NCBI GenBank assembly: GCA_933228765.1
Contig: OW121760.1
Coordinates: 26,474,314-26,538,313 of the forward strand
Direction: 5' to 3'
Length of the DNA stretch: 64,000 nt
From: Miltochrista miniata
Lineage: Eukaryota; Arthropoda; Insecta; Lepidoptera; Erebidae
Shown: piece by piece, positions 20,801 through 32,689 of the stretch
How the letters are laid out: each line of letters begins with the position of its first letter
Numbering within the stretch: position 1 is the stretch's first letter
The notes under the pieces: model-generated
Seen by the model: the letters and a program-made list of their open reading frames with translations, nothing else
Databases searched by the model: none
What the model was told of the DNA's origin: nothing
Translations under genes and position numbers: made by a program

Positions 20801-22210
20801 ATTTCTTAGCACAACTCCTCAAACAGTCGCCAACTGAGCCTATAGTTTGCAATTAACTCTACTTCGGAAATAATCAGATAATTGACTTAATTTGGCAGTC
20901 TAAGACGATTTTTTCTACGCTCTAATCGTTCTTCACGTAGAGCAGCCTCAATGAGTAACATTCTAGACATTTTATTTAAGATTCTTACAAAATATACAAG
21001 GAAACGAAAATCAAACGGTAACACTTTTGCTTTCGTCAAAATTAGGTTAATATTCCGAACAATTATCTGTCAAAGTTGAATTTTCGTTCGTACGATTAGT
21101 GAATTAGAGTAGGTTTAACGTCAAACAACTTCGTTTCGTCCGCAAATTGCGGAACGTATAGAACCGTAGTAGGTTTTATACGAAACTTCGGCCCGAACTT
21201 CGTTGTTCGTTGAAACAGAATAGGCCTTCTGAACTTTAAATCAAACCACACAACAAAACTTCTAACAAAATAGACTGCGTTGTCTAACAAACTCGAAAAC
21301 ATTATTCTCTATTCAATATACTGAATAAACTTTGACATCGAAACTACAGGAAATAGATCCGAGCGGCAATGGCCGCTGTTTCCGGCTGAAAGTGATCCAG
21401 CGGCCGCCATATCCGGTGGCTAGTCGACCTGTTATGTCCCCTATTTCCGGTTTCATAGAGCCTTAGGTTGTGTGTGATTTTTTTATTACTCTATCTAACT
21501 CTACCTGATTCGACTTTATTGGATCTGTGGTTTTGGTAATATGTAACTTTTGAAACTTGCTTTGCTTTCGACAAATAGGTAGTGGTTTCTACTGGTTGAA
21601 TTTATAGTCGTTCTAGAACGGAAAGGTGTAGGCACAGTTTCGATAACAGATCCGATCGGCACTGTCAATTTGAAAATTAACAAAAAAAAATTACGAAAAT
21701 GTTCCCTGCGTCGAATACTGTTCTCACCTTTGGGATGACTCCGCGAGGTATTTACTAGACGCGTTTGACGTTATGCAGAGACGTCTCTGGAACTCGTCAA
21801 GTGCGTTAGGTTAGGTTTACACTGCAGACTATAGGAGGTAAAATGTGGGCGTATACTATGCCATACCCTGATTCCCGAAGGGGCTCTGCGTACCCATTCG
21901 GTGTATTTAAAGGGGTAGGCAGAGCCCCTTGGGAAATGATGGTGTGGCTATTATATGTATGCGTGTTTGCTGTTATGTCCCCTACTTCATGTTTTATAGA
22001 GAGCCTTAGTTTGTGTTTGATTTTTTTTATGAATATATCCAACTCCACCTGATTCGCCTTTATTAGATCTTTGGTTTCGATAATAACTTCAGAAACCTGT
22101 TATACTTTCGACAAACATTGTTATTTTTCAATAAAGCTTCAGTTTTCAGTGTTGAAGATTGAAAGAGAATCACTATGTCAGTACAAATTTTACCCAACAA
22201 AATTCAAAGT

Positions 22211-22581
22211 ATAGTATACATACATACATATAGTTACGCCTTTATCCTCGAAAGGGTAGGCAGAGGCATAGTATACGCCCACATTTCACCTTATAGTTTT
22301 ATGTCCCACGTCATAGGTGGCGTACCTATTGCGTGTTGAAATGGACCGGCGCAGGTTGCCGCAACCCGCAGTTGAAATTTTTCAAGCCGCCATAAGGCCT
22401 TCAACTTGGCTTAACGATTGTCATTTGACTGACAACCGGGTTTCATTTCGACCGAGTTTTCCTTCTCTTCAATGGATCTTTTAGCGAAAGTGTCCCCTTA
22501 GTCACCTCTTACGACACCCTTGGGATGTATTGGGGTGGCGACTCTTACCCGTCGCAACACGGGACCCCGTCGCCACACGAA
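22211..22581 (-). repeat. Retroposon sharing SINE body and tail but with a different head
   Basis: On the minus strand it ends GATAAAGGCGTAACTATATG + (TGTA)n and shares the CGTTAAGCCAAGTTGAAGG and GTGGGACATAAAACTATAAGG-type body with the 5S-headed SINEs. Its head (GTCCCGTGTTGCGACGGGTA, AGAGTCGCCACCCCAATAC) is unrelated to 5S. It is inserted in unit B only. Confidence 0.65.
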
Positions 22582-22920
22582 GCAAGTACAAAAGTACAGT
22601 ATACAGTACAAAAAAAGTACTTGAATACCAGATACGGTAATGTGACATCACTACGTATCAAATTTGAGACCTAATCCCATTACCGTCTCTCACAAACGTA
22701 ACAGCTATATAACACTATTATATAACGACGGTGCTAAAATTTGCATTTTGATTGAATGTTGAAATTTGCTCTACAGTAGGTACTTATTTTAGCTGTGGTA
22801 TTAGATTTGTTATGAGTAGCGGACGTCACGCGGTTTCATTCGCGTAGTACCCGTTTCCGTGGGAATACGTGAATAAATAAAACATTACCTCTCACCCAGG
22901 AGTAGCGAAGCTTAACAATT

Positions 22921-24424
22921 GTGGAAGAAATTTTCCAATTGCTTCAGGATTTTTGAAGCCTATTCAATACAAAAAAAAATGGCATATTCCCTATTTCTGA
23001 ACGAAATATTTCAAAGTTAAACTTAAAATACTGACTTGCACACTAATTGTGCACACTAAATAAATCAAATTCATTATACTGATTAATGGTATTTGCATAA
23101 CTGTTTTACTGAACGAATAACTATTATCAAAATAGTATACCTAACAATTCCTTAGTTCAACAAAAATATGAAAACTTTTTTAAGGAAAACCATTCGCCTA
23201 ATTTACTTTTAGGAACATCGTTTATTCTAAGTAATACCCCAATTTAATCAGTCATCTCTACATAATTAGATTTTATTGATCAAATAAATAAAAGTTCAAC
23301 CTAACCTAACCTATTCCGTTATAAAATTGTACAATTTAGAGTGCAAGTTAGTATTTTTGATATACAATTCGTATTTCTGTTTTACTATTCATATATTATT
23401 CGATGTACGAACCACATTTTTGGTGTGAATTCGATTAAAAAGGTCATCTCGTTCTGAGTAATATTTAAGTTTTTTTTAAGTAGGACATGTTTAGTTAATC
23501 AATTGGTTTTTTGCACAGCATTTAATTTTCTGGTTTGCATTCAGTAAATTAGTGGGGTTACCTAGTTTGCAGAAAAATTAAACAGATGTGCATTTAAAAA
23601 TATCCAAAAAAATATATAAATAAATTTTCTCTTTATAATATTAGTAGGTACGAGTACATATTAGATAGGGCTGTCTGTAGCCCCTCCTAAGTGGAATTCT
23701 GTTCTCATTTTCCATGGAAACTTATACCGGGTATACAAGTAGCTATGTGATGTGTTATAGAAAACATCCAGACTATCATGACAAATATGTAGGGACACTG
23801 CTGACGCGTTAGTTTTATATACCGAGGCGCAAAAACTCGCTGGGCGCAGCAGTCGTCTCCCTACACGCTATGGGTTAGGTCCTATTATATATCGTATAGT
23901 ATTTCATTTTGTTTAGTGTAACTGGTACCAGACTACAATTATAAATTTTATACATAAAGTCTTAGAGTACTTATTAATCGCAACCCATCACAAAACCCTA
24001 CAAATACTATATGTACAGGTTTGAACCCCAAAAACCCTTCCCTTGACTACTCCGGTGTGTCAATAACATTATCGAGCCTAACATCCCATGAGTGTTCATA
24101 ATAATTATTCCTGTAAGTGGCATTTAAAATGCTATCAGGCTTAACGTTAAAACAGTGTAGTAAGCTATTTGGGCTAAGCTCAAACCGATAATTATTGAGC
24201 TTAGTTTGATTGCAATCGAATGGCAGTTTTGATTATGTAAACGGGTCTGGTTTAGTTGAAATTGTAATACAATTTTGAAGTGTTTGACTGATTACAGTAA
24301 ACGCTCGTGACTTCACATTGTCTCATGTCATCATGACGACTCCCAGAAATGTAGTAGTAGCCTCAATGAAATCAGTCTATGATATTCCACTGCTGGACGT
24401 AGGCCTCTCCTAATTTACGCCACT
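22921..24424. other. Unit-B-specific AT-rich stretch
   Basis: The first ~80 bases continue a diverged H1 element. The rest shows no gene. 24375-24415 holds a short RTE LINE trace and 24425-24470 an R1-like 3' UTR trace. Confidence 0.4.
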
Positions 24425-24662
24425 CAAAATCCTCATGGATGTTATGCCGGACTCCTGCCGACTGAAAAACCTGTCCCTAGACTTCGAGGCAGTCGATCAG
24501 ACAAATTTTGAGTCAAAATGTAAGAATACCTTGAAACGTATATCTAATTAGTCAGCAGATAGATTGAAGAAGTTGAAAAGTAAGTAACTCCACTTTCATC
24601 TTTGTAATCTTTATCTCAGTATTTTATCTTTATCCAATCTTTTTTTTTCTTTGCAACTTACA

Positions 24663-24866
24663 TCTATACTAATATTATGAAGAGGAAAGATTTGATTTTT
24701 TGTTTGTTTATTTGTAACGAATAGGCTCCGGAACTACTGGACCGATTTGAAAAATTCTTTCACCGTTGGAAAGCTACACTCTTTGCGGTGAACATAGACT
24801 ATATTTCATTCCCGTATTCCTACAGGAACGGGAACTACGCGGGTGAAACCGCGTGACGTCCGCTAG
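24663..24866 (+). mobile_element. Helitron-like non-autonomous element (family H1)
   Basis: Same site as 18791-19015 in unit A. Starts TCTATACTAATATTATGAAG, ends CGTCCGCTAG, flanked by A and T. Confidence 0.85.
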
Positions 24867-25052
24867 TTAAGTATATAAAAGGAAAGCACCACGGTATTGT
24901 ATAGCAGAAACTTCAAAAAACACAATCATAGAAACTTTTGCTTTTCAAAAACATGAACTCTACTGAACTTTAAATCAAACCACACAACAAAACTTCTAAC
25001 AAAATAGACTGCGTTGTCTAACAAACTCAAATACATTATTCTCTATTCAATA

Positions 25053-25287
25053 TCCTACTAATATTATAAATGTGAAAGTTTGTGAAGATGTTTGGATGTT
25101 TGGATGTTTGGATGTTTGTTACTCAATCACGCTCTAACGGCTGAATGGATCTGGCTGAAATTCGGCACAGGGATAGAGTATAGTCTGGAATAACACATAG
25201 GCTACTTTTTATCCCGGGAAAATGTTCCCACGGGAAGCGGGAACGGGAACCAAATTTCACGCGGGCGAAGCCGCGCGCATCAGCTAG
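25053..25287 (+). mobile_element. Helitron-like non-autonomous element (family H2, reference copy) with empty site
   Basis: 235 bp, starts TCCTACTAATATTATAAATG and ends with hairpin GCGGGCGAAGCCGCGC and CATCAGCTAG. The duplicated unit A at 21312-21325 shows the unoccupied site TTCAATA|TACTG. The element lies exactly between that A and T, with no target duplication, which is the Helitron insertion rule. Confidence 0.88.
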
Positions 25288-25520
25288 TACTGAATAAACT
25301 TTGACATCGAAACTACAGGAAATAGATCCGAGCGGCAATGGCCGCTGTTTCCGGCTGAAAGTGATCCAGCGGCCGCCATATCCGGTGGCTAGTCGACCTG
25401 TTATGTCCCCTATTTCCGGTTTCATAGAGCCTTAGGTTGTGTGTGATTTTTTTATTACTCCATCTAACTCTACCTGATTCGACTTTATTGGATCTGTTTG
25501 GTAATCACTTTTGAAACTTG

Positions 25521-26467
25521 CTATTAATTTGACACATATTGGTGTTTTTAACCGACTTCAAAAAAATGAAGAGGTTACTCAATTGGACAGTATATTTTTT
25601 TATGTTCGTTCGCGCGGAACTCCGTCGTTTATGAATCGATTTGAAAAAATTTTTTTTCGTTCAAAAATTTTTAACAAAAACGAAACCGACTTCAAACAAA
25701 ACTAAAAACTGAAAACTACTGAAAACTGAAAAATAAAATTTTCTGATTTATCAGATATCATTAAATATAGTACTGAAGTCGGTGTCAATATGACTATGAG
25801 AGAGATTAATAATGCCTACCTAAGCCTACATGGCACCGATTTCTGTATTATCTAATAAACGTAAAGTTTTTAGTGCTGACTGGAGATGGAAGAAATAACT
25901 AGCTATCACAGTTCCTGAGATACTGCCTCGTGACGGACAGTCAGACAGACCGTTAAACATATGGTTTTTACACATTTTTACAAAAAATTACAGATCCTCA
26001 TAGCTTCACAGTCAGGTTATGACTTTTTGTAAGTAATCATGATATTTATAAGGAACTGAAAATGTTTAGTACAGGAAAGCATTGTCCTGGTTAAGTACAG
26101 TCAGCTGCAGAGAAAAGTAAACAGGGTAGCCCTTTAAGGAGTGAATTTTCTCGGAAAATTTTAAATATATTTTTATGAGATTTCGTATACCTACCTAGGT
26201 TTAGAAATACACAAATGTAATAACCATAGTAAATTTCATAAAAATATAATGAAAGAGTTTTTGAAAAAGTCAATGCTTACAGAGCGGCCCTGTATTCTTT
26301 TCTACAATATACATTTATACTCGTACCTAATGTATATTTTCCTACAAAGGAAATATAAAAAATAGTTAAGTGACTTCTTTTCACTGAATGATATTATGAA
26401 GCAAGAGCTGTCACATTTGTGAACATGGAGAAAAACGAATAAAAGTTTGGCCATCGCGTCAGCGATT
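25521..26467. other. Intergenic with dispersed repeat fragment
   Basis: 25553-25700 (ACCGACTTCAAAAAAATGAAG, GGAACTCCGTCGTTTATGAA) is a repeat type I recognise as common in Lepidoptera. The rest is AT-rich with no gene. Confidence 0.4.
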
Positions 26468-26764
26468 TTATTTTATTTTTTATTTTATTTTATTATTCAT
26501 AGGAAAACAAACAGTAAAAATATCTTAAAAATAAATCTCACAAATAAAACTAATATACCAATTACATGTTTTCACTTATAAATACTGATTGCGCTTGTTA
26601 TTGTTACATACGAAAAACAATCATCATAATTAGGACTTCCAATGCAACATATTATACATATCATATATGCTAGGTACCTATTACTACAATATTAAAATAC
26701 ATAAAACATAAATTAAGAAGGATACTATCCTATCACTCTATCATGGTAGCAATATGTTAAAATA

Positions 26765-28667
26765 TTAAACCGGTTCAAACCAGAGTTCAGCAAGTTTCTT
26801 TTTTAATATAAGTGGCTTTGTGGTAAACAAGTCAAATTCGGGCCAGTCGATCAACCTGCCGTAGTCCCTGGCAGCTCTTAAGAAGTACGAATGTTGCCTG
26901 TAGTTCGTGCCACAGCGTGGTACGTGAAGTGAAAGAAAAGGTTTTCTCACAGATCTTGTTGGAACACATAAGCGAATGTTAGAGAGAAGGAGAGGACAGT
27001 CCACTGAGGATTGTGCCAATTTTACTAGGAAGTAAATGTCTGCTACAGACCTACGCTCACTGAGTGGTAATAAATGAAAGCGTTTGCATATCGATTCATA
27101 GTCCGGATCACATGTTTTACACTTATATTGTAAATATCTGGTAAAATTTCGTTGTATTGATTCTATTCTGGTGATATGAACGTTATACTGCGGGTTCCAA
27201 ACTTGCGAACAGTACTCGAGAGAACTACGAACGTAAGAGCAGAACAGTATTTTAAGAATTTTTATATTGGAAAACAGCGAGCAGGTCCTTTTTATGAATC
27301 CCATGGCTTTATAGGCTTTGTTTGCAACTGTATCTATGTGTTCCTCAAACGTTAGTTTGGAGTCCAGAATTACACCGAGATCACGCACCTTGTCCACGCG
27401 ATTAAGCGGTCTGTTTTTAAGTGTGTAATTGTAAAGTATTATGTTGGTCTTTCGCGTGAACGTAATAGCGTGACACTTAGACACGTTGAGGTCAAGATTA
27501 TTTTGGCAGTATTGTTCCAATCTCAAAAGGTCTTGTTGTAATAAATGACAATCGTGAATGTTATTAATTTTTTTGAAAATTTTCATATCGTCGGCGTAGA
27601 GGAGAAAAGACGAATTAATGAAGCAGGAGCCTATATCATTTACGAATAAATTAAAGAGAAAAGGGCCAATTAGGGATCCCTGGGGAACTCCTGAAGGGAC
27701 CATTTGCCATTCAGATACAACACCGTTTATCGCGACTGCCTGGGAACGGTTCCTTATATATGACGTCATCCACCGATATAGACTACCATGAACCCCTGCG
27801 TAGTAGATTTTTTGTAAAAGTATGTTGTGGTCAATGCGGTCAAAACATTTACTGTAGTCGGTATAAATACAGTCTACCTGACCGCCATTGTCCATGGAAT
27901 TCGTGGTGAAGTCAGCAAAGGACAGGAGATTGGTGGTTGTCGAGCGACTTTTGAGGAAACCATGCTGTTCGGGGATAAAGATAGAAGAGAATGTACTGTA
28001 TAATTGTGTGTAGATGATACGTTCTAATATTTTCCAGAATAAACACAGTTTAGATATAGGTCTATAGTTACTTATGTTCTCTTTATTGCCATTTTTGTGC
28101 ACCGGCGTAATGAAAGCGGACTTCCACCGGCCAGGCACTATACCCTCCCGAACAGAACGTCTAAAAATAGTGGTGATAGGTACCACCAATGCTTGCGAAC
28201 ACTTGACGATAAATATAGGAGGTATGTTGTCAGGACCCGCCCCCTTGCCAAGGTCAAGTGATTTAAGGAGCTTGTGGACAGTGTCAGCGCATATTTCAAC
28301 CTCGCATATAATATGTTGAGATGAGCTAGTATGGGCAGTATCAGTGACACGAGTTGAGACCGCGGTATTCACGCTACTGCCGGTCGGTAGGAAATTTGAC
28401 TGAAAGTAGGCTGCAAAAGCATCGCAAATATCCTCACTGGTGCATAGAGACTGACCCTCAAAAGACATGGTGGAGGGGAGAGTGTTAGAGCCCTTTTTAT
28501 TTGATTTTATGAAGGACCAGAATATTTTTGGATTTTCTATAATTGATGCCTCAGTTCTCGCAATGTAGGTTCTATAACATTGTTCCTCTATAGATTTAGC
28601 TCTAGCTCGAAGTAAACGAAACGATTCGTAGTCTGCATTATTAGCGTAATTTTGAAATTTTCGAAGG
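26765..28667 (-). CDS. LINE ORF2 protein, reverse transcriptase and C-terminal domain (partial)
   Basis: The frame is open from the mariner insertion point (28667) to the stop near 26765, about 634 codons; the first ATG is at 28468. Reverse transcriptase motifs appear in order: DLGKGAGPDNIPP, PVHKNGNKENISNYRPIS, DYSKCFDRIDH with a catalytic Asp, PSGVPQGSLIGPFLFNLFVN, and LLYADDMKIF with the catalytic Asp pair. The thumb and C-terminal part (LGVILDSKLTFEEHI, CSYVRSSLEYCSQVW) follow. It would copy LINE RNA at a nicked target. No stop or frameshift lies in this part, so only the mariner insertion and 5' truncation disable it. The family call between jockey and CR1 is uncertain. Confidence 0.88.
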
Positions 28668-28882
28668 TACGAGGGCGGGTCAATAAGTCCGTGACTTTTT
28701 CAATGAAAAATAGGTTTTTAGATAAAAAGTTATTTTATTTATCAACATAGTCTCCTGTAAGTTTTATGCACATAATCCAACGTTTCTCCAGCTTTTCCAT
28801 ACCTTCCGAAAAAAAAGATTTGTCGAGGTCATGAAAATAGCGGCGTTTTCCCTGAAAGAAAACGCATATTAAAATACTTACC

Positions 28883-29032
28883 TAATTCGAAGCTTATATA
28901 ATGAGATAGGCATATCCGTTACCCGTAGGCTTATCTTACTCATGTTTGATGACGTATTTCCGTCGACTCACCAGTAGGGGGCGCCACCTGTGAACTTATA
29001 AAGAACATGGCGTCCACTTTGTCCTCATTGGC
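28883..29032 (+). repeat. DIRS left inverted terminal repeat
   Basis: 150 bp, reverse complement of 34132-34281 with no difference found by eye. Begins TAATTCGAAGCTTATATAAT. Confidence 0.92.
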
Positions 29033-29059
29033 TTTTATTCACCAGGCAGATTTAAAAAG

Positions 29060-29159
29060 TAAGCTTCGAATTAGGTAAGTATTTTAATATGCGTTTTCTT
29101 TCAGGGAAAACGCCGCTATTAAAAGTACTTGACCGTAATTCGAAGCTTATATAATGAGA
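29060..29159 (+). repeat. DIRS internal complementary region
   Basis: 29060-29116 is the reverse complement of 28840-28896. 29117-29120 is TATT. 29121-29159 is the reverse complement of the right end from 34296 inward. In DIRS elements this region templates completion and joining of the ends into a circle before recombinase-mediated integration. Confidence 0.9.
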
Positions 29160-30130
29160 AATGTTTGTTTTCGCCTGGTGAGTGACGGAAACGCCAATGT
29201 GATTCTAATTTATTTTTAGGAAAATAATATTATAGAATGTTGTATGTATGGTATCTAGATTTATAATCTTTACCATCTTGAACAACTTCATATGTAATCT
29301 TAAACAGACTAAATAAGGAATCTTATTTAAGGAGTAGTAAGTATTCCTTCTATTGACAGGATTAAATAATTGCGAATTATTATTATATTTCATTGGTGGT
29401 AGTAGCTGACATTATTACTCGACGATAAAAATTTTTGAAATCCATCGTCAATTACCTCTTGTTAAGGATTAATTTGATCTTACCACCACCACCAATTCTT
29501 AGAAGCTGCTGTTGACCGGGTAGTGCCGGGGCTAGAATAGTTGGAGAACCTCTAACAGTCATAAATAAACTATTAGACTGTGTAGTCTCATATCGGTTAC
29601 TTTGATATCCTAATTTCTATCTAGAATAAAGGATTCAATTGATTAGTCGTAGGTGTTATCTTTGTTTACAATGTTTTCCAACCAGATTGTCTGAAATGAA
29701 AATGATCAGTTTCGGACTCTTAATTCGGGCCTAAAAGTAGTACCTATGACGTGAGTTAATACAATCGAGCAAAGTTAGATCGTGGTTGCGGCGACCTAAG
29801 CATAAAATCACTATGACGAGAACCCTGAAAAATGTTCTCTGTGTATCAATACTTAGTAATATTGAACTAAGTCATCAATCCCAATATCAATGAATATGTG
29901 ACTTATCTTTCTTTACATTTTTTAAAGAGATCGACCAAGATATGTTTAACCAAAACATGCGAACTATGTAAAGTTGACTAACGGTTTCTATATTATCAAG
30001 AACAGCAACAACAGATTTATGTAACAGAATCGTCTTATATAATAACCATGAATAAAATGCAAGTCGGTTAAAACTCCTTAAAAGGTAGGTCTCAAGGAGC
30101 TCAATAGTAGAAGTTTTTGATTTAATATCT
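29160..30130 (-). other. DIRS 3' region, no recombinase recognised
   Basis: A tyrosine recombinase is expected near here in a complete DIRS element. I see no open frame and no Arg-His-X-X-Arg...Tyr pattern, so it is absent, lies elsewhere or is too decayed. A run of C lies at 30147-30163. Confidence 0.4.
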
Positions 30131-31890
30131 GTTATTTACCTCTTCGCCCCCCCCCCCCCCCCCACATTTCCACAGATTCTCTATGTGAGGTGGTGGGAGA
30201 CCTGTCGAGGTGTTTATTAGAAGGAAAGAAATAATGTTTATTAGGTTCTTTTGCAGGTTCTGCAGAACGAATGGAGCTTACAGAGCTCTCGCTTTGAGAT
30301 CTGCCCTCTATTATTACCTTGTGCCATCGCGGCGCCATAAACACTCCTGCTGACCGATTAAGGTGTGACAGCATCTTGGGTATTAAAAATGGTGGTGGAA
30401 GTAATATCCACACATTACAAACAGGCCTATCATGTAGTGTTCTCCATTTCATAATAGGAATATTGTTTGTAGGGAATCTTGCCTTAGTGGTGTTTGAAGC
30501 AGGATGCTCACAAAAAATACCCGGAGGAGCTGATACATATGGTATCGGCTCGGAATGCAGTGTATGGTGAAGTCAATTTGATGTCGGACCATTACACGCA
30601 AGCTGACGAGTTAAGTTCGTCAAGGCAATTGATTTGGTCTCGTCCCTCTGGGGGGATGGACTACAACTGCTTTGAATGAGTACAGACTGTAACACAGTAC
30701 CGGTATATGATTTCGAATCATGTGTAAGATTATCAACATCTCTCTTTGATGCAGTGCAATCTTTGTTATTCTAGGCCCTCGAGCCTGTTAGAGAAATGTT
30801 TTCTAGCTGGGCTCCCAAGCGAAATCTGACGCGTCCGTGGTAAGAAAGCATCTCGGATGGAAAGCTTGTAAAATTGACGAGAACCGGTAATTGCGGACCC
30901 ACTATTGGAGTTCCACTTGTACCACTCCGTGCACTACTATTTTCTTCAGTGGGTTGTCGGTTAGGGGATTGACCGAATGTGACGCCGAGGTAAAGCTACC
31001 TCTAGGCACTACGAAAGGGGTAAAAAATCAAAAGACCCACCAAGTTTGAATTTTCTTTAAAAGAACTAAGTTTCTTTGATTTGGAATTAAATAAATCTTC
31101 CTTTTATGTCTAATATCTTTTCTTTTGGTATTGGACTTTCAGGTAGTTCTATGTCTATCGCATAACGATATGAGAGGTTTCTTTGGGAACCTATTATTGT
31201 TTTCTCCCAATTGTCTAACCATCTCTGGGTTTGAAGAGTTTTCAAGGCTATTTGTACCTTTTTGTGAAGAGTAACAGGATTTTGATGCGCAAAATGAGAT
31301 TTTGTGTAGGTAGACGAGTATTTGAATACTCTTATTCTATAGAAATCGAGGCACCCAGATGGTGAGAAACGAAAATGTTTTGGGTGCGGCTTACCCGAGC
31401 GGAAGACAAGAATGTGCTCTGAGAAAGAATAATGTAAACCACATCAGCTTTATCATGAAAATAAGCTTGACTGAGATGTATTTTGCACATCCAATCTCGT
31501 GGTTGGAGGAAATCTGGTAAACGGAACATGCTGAAAGATAGAATTATTCTGGCTTCACAAAGGCGTACAATGTCCTAAAACTGAATTCTGGGCGGATGAC
31601 CCATCGCTATTTGAAGTTAGGAAAAGTGGAGAAATCAAACTTGGTGACAAAGGAACTAGTTTTAGAGTGCCTTGAGCATTCATCTTTTGAACCATTGCAC
31701 AATGTGGTCATTTCAGTTAATAAGGAAACTTTTCGTTGTATGGATTCTTAAGTATTTAAAGCAATTAGTATTCCACCTTGTCAAGTTTTCCATAGCATTT
31801 TAACATAAAGTGAAAATTTACAACTTTGTCAGGACGGGACTTGAACAGAGTTCGGTGTAAATTTAAATGTGGGAAGGTTATCAGTTTTGA

Positions 31891-31907
31891 GCAGGATTCG
31901 AACCTGC
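31891..31907 (-). other. tRNA T-arm-like sequence (B box) in the DIRS interior
   Basis: The minus strand reads GCAGGTTCGAATCCTGC, a perfect 5-bp stem with the GGTTCGAATCC Pol III B box. No matching 5' tRNA half is seen. Confidence 0.55.
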
Positions 31908-32055
31908 GTCCTCTCGAATACCGTGCAGGACGGATTGGAGTTTCTGGATAAAGGGAATGCGGTACCCTTTTATAAATTTAAAACTTTTTGGTACTCTCGT
32001 TCCTTACCAACGTATTTTGTACAGAGTTAACTGACCGACATAGAATGACAGGGTC

Positions 32056-32412
32056 ATATTATTTAGTGTTTCCTTTGCTGTTGTGGGCAGAGGATGTTAG
32101 ACCTCTCCTCGTCTCTTTGAGAGCCTCGAGCTCGGAAATTTCGTAATTGAAGGGACATCCTTGCATGGTTACTTAGTATGTTATCGTACGCCTGGTTACT
32201 ATCGTATACCCAATTATTATAGATACACAATATTGTACATACCCCTCGAGGGTGGTAACTGGTTAGTGTTCCCTTTGCTGGTATGGGCAGGGGATGTTAA
32301 ACTTCTCAGTCTCTTTGAGAGCATAAAGTTCAGAAATTTCTTAATTGAAGGGACATTTACTGTAGTATGCCCAATTATTATGGATATTGTACACACCCCT
32401 CGAGAGTGGTAA
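32056..32412. repeat. Tandem duplication in the DIRS interior
   Basis: The block TAGTGTTTCCTTTGCTG...ACCCCTCGAGGGTGGTAACT at about 32062-32259 is repeated with changes at about 32264-32412. Confidence 0.7.
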
Positions 32413-32689
32413 CTGTAATACAGGCCTAAAAAGGCTCTTGGTACAATGGAATCTGGACTCCATTCGATGGAGATCTGATCTTGACGCCTGATCCTCTCAA
32501 AGGCTGGCGTAATGATTTGGATGAACTTTTTTTCGGGGTCATCCTTTTTTGGAGATCGAAGACCAAAATGCATGCCTTCCCGCGTGCCGTTGAAAAGGCT
32601 TCAGCCTCGAAAATGTATGTGTTTGAAGGCGATATTTTATCAAGGTTCATTTTTAAGAATTGGGTCTTTGACAATTCTGAGAATAATAT

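Larger units (their letters stand above)
17862..21560. repeat. Tandem segmental duplication, unit A
   Basis: Three blocks recur in the same order in unit B: 17862-18533 with 21812-22920, 18589-19158 with 24475-24953, and 21222-21560 with 24958-25520. Unit A alone carries 19159-21221, including the spliced exon and two LINE 3' ends. The shared Helitron-like element (18791-19015 and 24663-24866) predates the duplication. Confidence 0.8.
21812..25520. repeat. Tandem segmental duplication, unit B
   Basis: Copy of unit A with private changes: a retroposon at 22211-22581, about 1.5 kb between blocks (22921-24474) that unit A lacks, loss of the 2-kb exon-bearing segment, and a Helitron-like insertion at 25053-25287. 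The module TTTCGATAATAACTTCAGAAAC...ATAAAGCTTCAGTTTTCAGTG recurs near 18100, 22078 and, in part, 21535, 25500 and 25855. Confidence 0.8.
30132..32674 (-). pseudogene. DIRS reverse transcriptase-RNase H (and possible Gag end), decayed
   Basis: Minus strand, from high to low coordinates. A possible Gag tail is at 32674-32426 (SPSNTYIFEAEAFSTARG). RT fragments include FLTSNSDGSSA near 31610 and DWMCKIHLSQAYFH at 31530-31460, where the catalytic Asp of the KIDLSQAYFH motif is His. Next are PFVVPRGSFTSA near 31000, RNase H TTDASDFAW at 30841-30815 and PPPFLIPKMLSHLNRSAGVF near 30400. This order fits DIRS-type Pol. Many stops and frameshifts lie between the pieces, so it is dead. Confidence 0.72.

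Noticed and set aside
30132..30452. 106-residue frame ending in a glycine run as a new protein
   Set aside because: The N-terminal half is the DIRS Pol segment PPPFLIPKML...; the glycine end is the translated poly-C tract.
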